64,000 nt of DNA from Bradyrhizobium sp. (GTDB lineage Bacteria > Pseudomonadota > Alphaproteobacteria > Rhizobiales > Xanthobacteraceae), in the NCBI RefSeq assembly GCF_030646015.1, contig NZ_JAUSLT010000140.1, positions 1 through 64,000 on the forward strand, written 5' to 3'. Positions 8,451-15,981 of this stretch are shown piece by piece. Positions within the stretch are counted from its first letter, which is position 1; each line of letters opens with the position of its first letter. A program made the position numbers and the translations under genes. The notes below the pieces were generated by a model, which saw nothing but the letters and a program-made list of their open reading frames with translations, had not been told where the DNA came from and did not search any database.

Positions 8451-10166
8451 TTACGGCAGCACTTCCTTGCGTTCGGCGAGCTGCGCGTCCATTTCCGCGC
8501 GCTTGTCGTCCAAGAGGCCGGCGGCGGCGGCTTCGATCACGGTGTAGAGTTCCTGGGCATCGCTGATCCGGGTTACCGTCACGTAATCCGCGCCGGCGGC
8601 GTAGAGATCGGCGACGTCGGCCAACAGGTCGGCGGTGGCGACGATCTTGGCAGTCGGATTGAGCGTGCGAACGTGGCGGACCAGCTTTTCGTTATCGGCG
8701 CCCTTCAATAGCGAATCCGGCACACTGAGGATGATGAGCTCGGCCTTGCCGACGCCGGCATGCACCAGCGTGTCGACGTTGCTGATATCGCCATAGATCA
8801 CGTGCAGGCCGCGATCCGCCAGGGTGCGGAACACGTTCGGATTGAAATCGATAACGGTGAGCTGATCGAGGAACACCGGATTGCGCCGCTCGATCTCGCT
8901 CAGCAGCGCGCTGGCGGCACGGAAGAAGCCGAGGATCACCACCCGCCTCGCCTCGCCGTGCCCCTCCTCGTGGCCGGCATCATGCGCATGGACATGATCG
9001 AGATCGCGGATCCCGATCCGCTTCAAGGGACCGATCGAGGCCCGCGTGATCTGGTCGCTGCGCATGATCGCGAACGTGCTCAGCACCGCCAGGATCACGA
9101 AGGCGAACGACACCGCGCTGGCGGTCTGGGTCTGGATGTGCCCGGCGACGACGCCGGTCTGAATCACGACCAGCGAGAATTCGCTGATCTGCGCCAGGTT
9201 GATCGCCGGCAGCAGGCTGGCGCGCAGGCCCTGCTTCATCAAATAAAGCGGCGTGAACGTGGTCGCCACGCGGCTGATCACCGTGAAGGCTGCGATGACC
9301 AGCGCGAGCCAGATCACCCCCATGCTCGGGATCGGGATCGTCATGCCGAGCGCGACAAAGAACAGCGTGATGAAGAAATCGCGAAGCGTGGTGACCTTGG
9401 CGGTGACATCGAGCGCATAGGGGAAGGTCGACAGCGACACCCCCGCCACCAGCGATCCCATTTCGCGCGACAGATGCAGCCGCTCGGCGATCTCGCCGAT
9501 CAGGAAGCACCACGCCAGCGCGCCGAGCAGGATCAGTTCGGGACGGCGCGCGATCTGGTGAAACAGTTTTGGCAGGACGTAGCGGCTCAGCACCAAAGCG
9601 GTCGCCACCAGCACGCCGACCCGGCCGACCGAGAGCAGGATCACGCTGACCTGGAGGTCGGCGAGGCTCGGCTGCACCGCAAGGAACAGGATGGCGAAGA
9701 TGTCCTGCAGCACCAGCACGCCGAGCGTGATGCGGCCGGGCAGCGTGTCGAGCTCGCGCTTCTCGTACAACACCTTGACGATGATGACCGTCGAGGAGAG
9801 CGCGCAGGCGATGGTGAGATACACGGTGTCGAAGCCGCCGAGGCCGATGCCCATGAAGAACACGACGCCGAGCACACAGGCGCCGACCAGCTGGCCGCCG
9901 GCGGCAAACAGGATCACCCGGCCGGCCCGCACGATCTTCTTCAGGTCGATTTCCAGCCCGATCATGAACAACATGAAGATCAGGCCGAGTTCGGAAATGA
10001 CGGCGATCGATTCCTGCGACTTGACCCAGCTCATGCCGAATGGACCAATGACGAACCCGGCGATAAGGTAGGCGAGGATCAGCGGCTGGCGGAAAAAATG
10101 GGCCAGAAGGCCGATGCCCCAGGCGAACAGGATGCAAAAAGTGATATCGCGAATAAGCTCGTGCAT
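8451..10166 (-). CDS. Kef-type cation:proton antiporter with TrkA-N domain
   Basis: The 571-residue protein has ~12 membrane helices of a CPA2 Na+/H+ exchanger domain (about 1-390), with LAYLIAGFVIGPFG and the ELGLIFMLFMIGLE helix. A cytosolic NAD-binding TrkA-N domain follows (about 415-550), with VVILGFFRAASALLSEIER and IYGDISN. It would exchange K+ or Na+ for H+ under nucleotide or redox control. ATG at 10166 follows GGGGAAGG, and that site lies inside a hairpin. It is most like YbaL/KefB-group proteins, but the ion is not determined. Confidence 0.88.
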   Translation of the reverse strand: MHELIRDITFCILFAWGIGLLAHFFRQPLILAYLIAGFVIGPFGMSWVKSQESIAVISELGLIFMLFMIGLEIDLKKIVRAGRVILFAAGGQLVGACVLGVVFFMGIGLGGFDTVYLTIACALSSTVIIVKVLYEKRELDTLPGRITLGVLVLQDIFAILFLAVQPSLADLQVSVILLSVGRVGVLVATALVLSRYVLPKLFHQIARRPELILLGALAWCFLIGEIAERLHLSREMGSLVAGVSLSTFPYALDVTAKVTTLRDFFITLFFVALGMTIPIPSMGVIWLALVIAAFTVISRVATTFTPLYLMKQGLRASLLPAINLAQISEFSLVVIQTGVVAGHIQTQTASAVSFAFVILAVLSTFAIMRSDQITRASIGPLKRIGIRDLDHVHAHDAGHEEGHGEARRVVILGFFRAASALLSEIERRNPVFLDQLTVIDFNPNVFRTLADRGLHVIYGDISNVDTLVHAGVGKAELIILSVPDSLLKGADNEKLVRHVRTLNPTAKIVATADLLADVADLYAAGADYVTVTRISDAQELYTVIEAAAAGLLDDKRAEMDAQLAERKEVLP

Positions 10167-10490
10167 AAATCCGGCCTTCCCCTCGCCGCAACCTAAAGGC
10201 CGGGGCGTCAACGTCAAACAAGTAATGTGTCGCATCCGGACCGGCCGGTTCTTTCCCGCGATTCTGGCTGATATGTCGATCATCTCCCGGCCCCGCGGCG
10301 CAAGCCCGGCCGGCCGCGGTCGGGCCGAATTTCGCCAGTTCCCGGACCGCGATACCCACCGAAGCCCCGGCGTGTCCGGGCCTTTACGATCCAGCGCCGG
10401 CCTGTGAAGGTGACCGGCAAGAAACCGGCAAGAACCAGCCCTCCGGCAAACCCGGGACATCCGGCCATAACCCAAGAAAATCAAACGGGG
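10167..10490. other. 324-bp divergent intergenic region
   Basis: This is the shared upstream region of the antiporter (minus) and the aminotransferase (plus). Apart from the hairpin next to the antiporter start and a short direct repeat ACCGGCAAGA/ACCGGCAAGA around 10415-10435, no recognisable promoter, operator or small gene was seen. Confidence 0.5.
10171..10203 (-). promoter_or_regulatory. Hairpin covering the antiporter ribosome-binding site
   Basis: On the minus strand, CCGGCCTT and AAGGCCGG form a perfect 8-bp stem around a 17-base loop, ending 5 bases before the ATG at 10166. The apparent Shine-Dalgarno GGGGAAGG is partly in the loop and partly in the 3' arm. Folding would hide the site; opening would expose it. 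Confidence 0.5.
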
Positions 10491-11735
10491 ATGACGTCCA
10501 TGACCTCAGCGCAATTCGACTTCGCACCCTTGCTTCCGGCCGGATTGCCGGCGCCGGCCGCGAAGTGGACGGGCCTGGCCAAGTACAGTTTCGTCGGTGG
10601 CAACAACGATCCGGACCAGGTCCCGGTCGATGAGCTGGCCGATGCCGTCAATGCCGTGCTCAGGCGCGAGGGCAGGACGCTCGCCACCTACGGGCTCGCC
10701 AGCGGCCCGCAGGGGTACCGCCCCCTGCGCGAATTCCTCACGACAAAACTCAAGCGCGACGCCGGCATCGACTGCGCCGCCGACGACATCCTGATCGTCT
10801 CCGGCTCGCTGCAGGCGCTCGATCTCGTCAACGCGACGCTGCTGGCGCGCGGCGACACCATCATCACCGAGCAGGACACCTATCAAGGCGCGCTGAACCG
10901 GCTGACCCGGCTCGGCGTCAACATGGTCGGCATCCCGCTCGACGAGAACGGCATGCGGATGGATGCGCTGGCGGAAGCGCTGGCCGCCCTCAAGGCCAAG
11001 GGCGTCACGCCGAAATATATCTACACCATTCCGACCGTGCAGAATCCGACCGGCACCATCATGCCGGAGTCGCGACGCGCCGAGCTCTTAAAACTGTCGC
11101 AGCAATATGGCGTGCCGATCTTTGAAGACGACTGCTACGCCGACCTGATCTGGGACGGCAAGCGCCCGCCCGCGATTTACGCGATGGACAAGACCGCCGG
11201 CGTGATCCACATCGGCTCGTTCTCGAAATCGATCGCGCCGGCGCTGCGGGTCGGTTACATCGTGGCGCCCTGGGCCATGCTGTCGCGGATGCTGGCGCTG
11301 AAGACCGACGCCGGTTCCGGCGCACTGGAGCAAATGGTGCTGGCGGAATACTGCGCGCCGCATTTTGCCACCCATGTACCAAAACTCAACCGCGGCCTGC
11401 GCGCCAAGCTCGAGACGCTGATGGAAGCACTCAACGAACAGTTCGGCACAGCGGCGGAATTCGAGGATCCCAAGGGCGGCATCTTCCTGTGGGTGAAACT
11501 TCCCGACAATGTCGACACGCTGAAACTCTATCAGGCCGCATTGGCGGCCGGCGTCGCCATCAATCCGGGACCGGAATGGTCCACCGACAAGGCCTATGCC
11601 GGCAGCCGGCTACGGCTGTGTTTCGCAAGCCCCTCGCACGAGCAGATCCGCGAGGGCGTCGCGGTGCTGGCCGAAGTGTGCCGGAAGGAGTTCGGGGTGC
11701 CGGCGAGAATCGCGAATGTGGAGAAGCACGCCTGA
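10491..11735 (+). CDS. PLP-dependent aminotransferase (LysN/2-aminoadipate transaminase-like)
   Basis: The 414-residue fold-type I aminotransferase resembles the LysN/MocR aminotransferase branch. Seen are YTIPTVQNPTGTIM (substrate/PLP contact), FEDDCYADLIW with the PLP-ring aspartate, and GSFSKSIAPALRVGY, where the lysine forms the Schiff base. There is no N-terminal GntR helix-turn-helix, so this is an enzyme rather than a MocR regulator. ATG at 10491 follows TCAAACGGGG; ATG at 10500 is possible. Substrate could be 2-aminoadipate or a related amino acid; this is inference from family resemblance. Confidence 0.85.
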   Translation: MTSMTSAQFDFAPLLPAGLPAPAAKWTGLAKYSFVGGNNDPDQVPVDELADAVNAVLRREGRTLATYGLASGPQGYRPLREFLTTKLKRDAGIDCAADDILIVSGSLQALDLVNATLLARGDTIITEQDTYQGALNRLTRLGVNMVGIPLDENGMRMDALAEALAALKAKGVTPKYIYTIPTVQNPTGTIMPESRRAELLKLSQQYGVPIFEDDCYADLIWDGKRPPAIYAMDKTAGVIHIGSFSKSIAPALRVGYIVAPWAMLSRMLALKTDAGSGALEQMVLAEYCAPHFATHVPKLNRGLRAKLETLMEALNEQFGTAAEFEDPKGGIFLWVKLPDNVDTLKLYQAALAAGVAINPGPEWSTDKAYAGSRLRLCFASPSHEQIREGVAVLAEVCRKEFGVPARIANVEKHA

Positions 11736-11749
11736 GGACGACACCCGTC

Positions 11750-11880
11750 CCCTCATGGTGAGGAGCGCGTCCGGCAGCGCCCTTGCGCTGCCCTGCGCGC
11801 GTCTCGAACCATCTGGCACATCGCTTGCTGCCATCCTTCGAGACGCCGCGCGAAAGTGCGCGCGGCTCCTCAGGATGAGG
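11750..11880. repeat. CCTCAT...ATGAGG palindromic repeat, copy 2
   Basis: The ends are ccctcatggtgaggagcg and ctcctcaggatgagg, with internal gtctcgaa and ttcgagac arms as in the copy at 1854-1961. It sits between the convergent aminotransferase and TctC-like genes. Confidence 0.75.
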
Positions 11881-11930
11881 TCAGCATCTATTTACACGCT
11901 CTGAGGTTGAAACAGCGAGCGCCGCGGTCC

Positions 11931-12917
11931 CTATTCGCTCTTGATCCCAGCGTCGGCGATCAGCTTGCCCCATTTGGCGCTTTCGCTCTGGATGAACTGC
12001 GCGAAAGCTTCGGCCGAAGACGGCGCGGGCTCGGCGCCGAGAATGCGGATTTTCTCGATCGCCGCGGGATCCTTCAAGGCCTTCACGAAAGCCGCATTCA
12101 GCCTTTTGACGATATCAGGCGGCGTAGCAGCGGGTGCGACGATGCCAAACCAGCCGACGGATTCAAATCCGCCCAGGCCCTGCGCCGAAAGCGCGGGAAC
12201 CTCAGGCAAGAAGACTACCGGCTTGGCGGCGGACACGCCCAGCGCCTTCAGCTTTCCATCGAGGATCAATTGCCGTGACGCCGGGATATCCAGCACGGCC
12301 AGCGGGATGTGACCGGCGAGAACGTCGACCGAAGCCGGCGCGGTGCCGCGATAGGCGACGAGCTGAATGCGCACGCCGGCTTTCTGGTTGAACAGCGCCG
12401 ATGTCAGATGCATGGCGGTGCCGTTACCGCCATGGCCGATCGACAGCTCGGCCGGGCGCGCCTTGGCCGCCGCGACGACGTCCGCCACCGAGGCGAAGCC
12501 CGATTGTTGCGACGCCACCAGCACGAAGGGAATTTCGGCAAGCATCGTGACCGGCGCCAGATCCTTCACAGGATCGAACGACATCGCCGCCCGATTGAGA
12601 TGCGGGTTGACCGTCAGCACGCCGGCAGCGGCGACACCGAGCGTATATCCGTCCGGCGCTGCCTGGGCGACGGCGCCGATGCCAATGTTGCCGCCGGCCC
12701 CCGCGCGGTTCTCGACCACGATCGGCTGACGCAAATCTTCCGCGAGCAGCGGCTGCAGGGCGCGGATCACGATATCGGCGCTGCCACCGGGCGGAAACGT
12801 GACGATGATCTTGATCGGCTGATCCGGGTATGCGAATGCCGAACCGGGCGCAAGCAACGGCAGGCTCAACAACGAAGCAAGAATGCAAAGGGCTATTTGC
12901 CGGGCCGCCTGGAGCAT
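11931..12917 (-). CDS. Orphan TctC/Bug-family substrate-binding protein
   Basis: The 328-residue protein has a signal peptide (about 1-29, ending SAFA) and the Bug signature IIVTFPPGGSADIVIRALQP, followed by GIGAVAQAAPDGYTLGVAA. It is a periplasmic solute receptor with no TctA or TctB gene beside it. It could feed the TctBA pair at 5.6-7.8 kb or another one, or act in sensing. ATG at 12917 follows GAAAGAGGATAG. It is divergent from the FAD hydroxylase with only ~50 bp between, so the two are probably co-regulated in aromatic or organic acid catabolism. Confidence 0.88.
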   Translation of the reverse strand: MLQAARQIALCILASLLSLPLLAPGSAFAYPDQPIKIIVTFPPGGSADIVIRALQPLLAEDLRQPIVVENRAGAGGNIGIGAVAQAAPDGYTLGVAAAGVLTVNPHLNRAAMSFDPVKDLAPVTMLAEIPFVLVASQQSGFASVADVVAAAKARPAELSIGHGGNGTAMHLTSALFNQKAGVRIQLVAYRGTAPASVDVLAGHIPLAVLDIPASRQLILDGKLKALGVSAAKPVVFLPEVPALSAQGLGGFESVGWFGIVAPAATPPDIVKRLNAAFVKALKDPAAIEKIRILGAEPAPSSAEAFAQFIQSESAKWGKLIADAGIKSE

Positions 12918-12967
12918 CTATCCTCTTTCCGCCATTTTCTGGAATACTGCACAGGCGAGCATCGATT

Positions 12968-14656
12968 ATGCACGATCATCCCGCAGCGACAAGCCAGCCG
13001 GTCAAGACGCGCGTCCTGATCGTCGGGGCAGGTCCCGTCGGCCTCACCCTGGCGATGGATCTGGCGCGCCGCGGCATTGCCGCTGTCGTCGTCGAAATCA
13101 GGAGCGCCGGGGAGCCACCAAGCGTGAAATGCAATCACGTTTCGTCACGCTCGATGGAAGTATTCCGCCGGCTCGGCGTGGCGCCACAGCTGCGCGATGC
13201 CGGCCTGCCGGCGGACTACCCGAACGACTGCGCCTATCGCACCACGACGACCGGCATCGAACTGTCGCGCATCCCCATCCCCTGCCGCCGCGATCGCTAT
13301 ACCGCCACGGACGGACCGGATACCGATTGGCCAACCGCGGAACCGCCGCACCGGATCAACCAGATCTACATGGAGCCGGTGCTGTTCGCGCATGCGACCG
13401 GCATCGACGGCCTGACCATCCTGAATCGGACGGCGTTCGAGGATTTCCATGAGACTGCCGACGGCATCGTCGCGACCGCGCGCAATCTCGACACCGACAC
13501 GACCTTTCAGATCGATGCCGAGTTCATCGTCGGTTGCGACGGCGCGCGCTCCATCGTCCGCAAGATGATCGATGCCACGCTGCAGGGCACGCCCGTCATC
13601 CAGCGTGTCCAGTCGACCTATGTCCGCGCCCCCGCTTTGCTCGCCCTGATGGACGAGCCCGCCTGGATGACGCTGTCCCTCAATCCGCGGCGTTGCGGCA
13701 CCGTGGTGGCGATTGACGGCCGTGAAAACTGGCTGATTCACAATCACCTCAATCGCGAGGAGGAGACCTTCGAGTCGGTCGACCGCGACCTGTCGATCCG
13801 CGCCATCCTCGGCGTCGGCCCCGATTTCGAATACAAAATCCTGAGCAAGGAAGACTGGGTCGGACGCCGGCTTGTCGCCGACCGGTTTCGCAAGGGACGC
13901 GCCTTCATTTGCGGCGATGCAGCGCATCTGTGGATGCCCTACGCCGGATACGGAATGAATGCAGGGATCGCCGACGCGACAAACCTGGCGTGGCTGCTGG
14001 CCGCTTGCCTGCAGGGCTGGGCGGACCCGGCCATCCTGAACGCGTATGAGGCCGAAAGGCTGCCCATCACCGAGCAGGTTTCCCGCTTTGCCATGGACAT
14101 GGCCGGCAAGGTGCTGGGCCAGCGCCGGGCCGTGCCCGACGAAATCGAGCAGCCGGGCGCCGCTGGCGATGCCGTTCGCAGCCAGGTGGGACAGGCAGCC
14201 TATGATTTGAACGTGCAGCAATATTGCTGTGGCGGCCTCAACTTCGGCTATTTCTACGATCGCTCGCCGATCATCGCCTATGATGGCGCCGAGCCGCCGG
14301 CCTATACGATGGCCGACTTCACGCCATCGACCGTACCCGGTTGCCGGGTGCCGTTCTCGACCTTGCCGGACGGCCGCCCGGTCTACGACGCGCTCGGGCC
14401 GGGCTACACCCTGCTGCGGCTTGATTCAGACATCGTGATCGCACCTCTCATCGAAGCGATGCGCGACGGCGGGATTCCGGTCGAAGTGGTCGATGTACAA
14501 AGCGGCGATTCAAGGCATCTCTACGATCGCAAGCTGTTCCTTGTCCGAACCGACCAGCACGTGGCATGGCGCGGCGACGCCATTCCCGACAGGCTACAAG
14601 ACCTCGTCGACACCTGGCGCGGCAGAACGAACCCTCGTTCGGCAGTCACGGGATAG
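12968..14656 (+). CDS. FAD-dependent aromatic hydroxylase (PheA/TfdB/MhpA-like)
   Basis: The 562-residue class A flavoprotein monooxygenase has the Rossmann motif VLIVGAGPVGLTLAMDLARR (about 18-37), the DG motif GCDGARSIVRKMID, and the second FAD motif FICGDAAHLWMPYAG. A C-terminal thioredoxin-like domain, common in phenol hydroxylases, is suggested by length. It would hydroxylate a phenolic or heteroaromatic ring with NAD(P)H and O2. Its neighbour on the opposite strand is a class III ring-cleavage dioxygenase, so a hydroxylation-then-cleavage pair is plausible. The exact substrate is unknown. Confidence 0.85.
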   Translation: MHDHPAATSQPVKTRVLIVGAGPVGLTLAMDLARRGIAAVVVEIRSAGEPPSVKCNHVSSRSMEVFRRLGVAPQLRDAGLPADYPNDCAYRTTTTGIELSRIPIPCRRDRYTATDGPDTDWPTAEPPHRINQIYMEPVLFAHATGIDGLTILNRTAFEDFHETADGIVATARNLDTDTTFQIDAEFIVGCDGARSIVRKMIDATLQGTPVIQRVQSTYVRAPALLALMDEPAWMTLSLNPRRCGTVVAIDGRENWLIHNHLNREEETFESVDRDLSIRAILGVGPDFEYKILSKEDWVGRRLVADRFRKGRAFICGDAAHLWMPYAGYGMNAGIADATNLAWLLAACLQGWADPAILNAYEAERLPITEQVSRFAMDMAGKVLGQRRAVPDEIEQPGAAGDAVRSQVGQAAYDLNVQQYCCGGLNFGYFYDRSPIIAYDGAEPPAYTMADFTPSTVPGCRVPFSTLPDGRPVYDALGPGYTLLRLDSDIVIAPLIEAMRDGGIPVEVVDVQSGDSRHLYDRKLFLVRTDQHVAWRGDAIPDRLQDLVDTWRGRTNPRSAVTG

Positions 14657-14699
14657 ACGGAATTGAACGCCGGCGCGCGGCCCGTGCGCCCGGTCCGGA

Positions 14700-15554
14700 T
14701 CATGCGCCGACGTGAAACTCGACGTTGACCTGGCCGCTGCCGCTGGACGGAAAATAGTCGCACAACTGCTCGGCGGCGCCGTCAAAGCCGTCCCAGCCGA
14801 GCGCCGCGAACAGCATGATGGTGTCGGCCATGCCGCCCTCGCCGTTGCACTTGACGGCGTAGTCCGGGAGCATGTCGGTAAATTCGCGATAGCGGCGCTG
14901 CTGCCACAGTTCGAGTACGCGCAGGTCGACCTGACGGTTGAATTCGCTTGCCACCGAGGTCCAGGCCTCCGGCCCGAGTTTCCTGTTGGGCCACAGCCGG
15001 TGCGACAGCGATCCGCTGGCGAGCACGGCCACCCGCTCGCCGGACCGGTCGATGGCGCGCCGCGTCGCCTCGCCGAGAATGCGGCTCTCCTCCACCGAGG
15101 TGAACAGCGGCGTGGCGACCGAGACCACCTTGGCCCAGCCGTCGGGGTTCATGTAGTGCATCGGCACGATGGTGCCGTATTCCAGCCCGAGGCTCGCGAC
15201 CTTGTGCGCGATCACGCCAAGCCCGGCCTCGCCGGCCTCCTTCGCGATTGCTTCGGCGAGCGCGGTATCTCCCGGCACGTCGTAGCCCAGATCCTGGATC
15301 ATCTGCGGGGCTTCGTGGCTGGTGAACGAGCCGTGATGCCGCGGATTGGCGTTGATGTGGTAGCCGAAGTTGGAGAGCCAGTGCGTATCGAACACCACGA
15401 AGGTCGAGACGCTGCGCTCTCGCGCGCGGCGGCCAAGCTCGCGCAACGCCCGCACCGCGCTTTCGCGCGCCGACCTGAGCGGGCTGCCCTCGGCCTCCGA
15501 CAGCATCAGCGACGGGACGTGGCTGACCTTGGCGGCAAGAACGAGCTGTCCCAT
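14700..15554 (-). CDS. hpaD: Class III extradiol dioxygenase, homoprotocatechuate 2,3-dioxygenase type
   Basis: The 284-residue LigB-family protein is collinear with HpcB/HpaD over its whole length: LVLAAKVSHVPSLMLSE at the N terminus, TFVVFDTHWLSNFGYHIN, KVASLGLEYGTIVPMHYMN, and LASGSLSHRLWPN with a conserved His. Enzymes of this type cleave 3,4-dihydroxyphenylacetate or a related catechol next to the hydroxyls, using Fe(II) and O2. ATG follows CAGGAGAAGACGCCG. It is 31 bp downstream of a BoxR-like HTH gene on the same strand. No other hpa gene is adjacent, so the substrate could be another catechol. Confidence 0.82.
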   Translation of the reverse strand: MGQLVLAAKVSHVPSLMLSEAEGSPLRSARESAVRALRELGRRARERSVSTFVVFDTHWLSNFGYHINANPRHHGSFTSHEAPQMIQDLGYDVPGDTALAEAIAKEAGEAGLGVIAHKVASLGLEYGTIVPMHYMNPDGWAKVVSVATPLFTSVEESRILGEATRRAIDRSGERVAVLASGSLSHRLWPNRKLGPEAWTSVASEFNRQVDLRVLELWQQRRYREFTDMLPDYAVKCNGEGGMADTIMLFAALGWDGFDGAAEQLCDYFPSSGSGQVNVEFHVGA

Positions 15555-15585
15555 CGGCGTCTTCTCCTGTTGGCGGCTGGGTTCG

Positions 15586-15843
15586 CTAGTTCACACGGAT
15601 CGCATGGGCGATCCGCAGCAGCAGCACGATCGACACGTTGCCCTTGCCCGCCTCGATCTGGGCCAGGTAACGCTCGGAAATGCGGGAACGGCGGGCAAGC
15701 TCCCGACGCGACATGTTGCGGAGCATGCGCGTGTCGCGGACACGATCGCCGAGTTGGGCGAGAAATTCGCTTTCCGAATAGCCGGACGCTTCGCCCGACG
15801 CCGTCGCCTCGGCGGCAAAGCCGGCGGGTGTATCCGCCGCCAT
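15586..15843 (-). CDS. Truncated BoxR/BzdR-like XRE regulator (HTH only)
   Basis: The 85-residue product (112 if a TTG at 15924 is used) contains an XRE helix-turn-helix: LGDRVRDTRMLRNMSRRELA followed by RRSRISERYLAQIEAGKGN and VSIVLLLRIAHAI. The SERYLAQ-E-GxGNVSI pattern is that of BoxR/BzdR regulators of benzoate degradation. In those proteins a shikimate-kinase-like effector domain of ~170 residues follows; here a stop comes directly after HAIRVN. The TTG start overlaps a FixK-type box, so ATG at 15843 is preferred. It may be a stand-alone DNA-binding protein or a remnant. hpaD follows on the same strand. Confidence 0.7.
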   Translation of the reverse strand: MAADTPAGFAAEATASGEASGYSESEFLAQLGDRVRDTRMLRNMSRRELARRSRISERYLAQIEAGKGNVSIVLLLRIAHAIRVN

Positions 15844-15915
15844 CCGGGTTGCGCAGTTTGCCACGATTCCAAGCCCTCGCAACTGGCATGGTCGCCAGCC
15901 GCCACGGCGCTTGCA

Positions 15916-15929
15916 TTGATACAAATCAA
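15916..15929 (-). promoter_or_regulatory. FixK/FNR-type box upstream of the BoxR-like gene
   Basis: TTGATACAAATCAA on the plus strand is a perfect TTGA-N6-TCAA site. Its centre is ~80 bases upstream of the ATG at 15843. A class II activator position (-41.5) would put the transcript start near 15881 with a ~38-base leader. It lies between the amidohydrolase stop and the HTH-hpaD pair. Confidence 0.6.
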
Positions 15930-15981
15930 ATCGCCGTCCGGCCCCCCGCCCGCCCGGGGAAGCGGCCGGCTCTTCCGCGCC

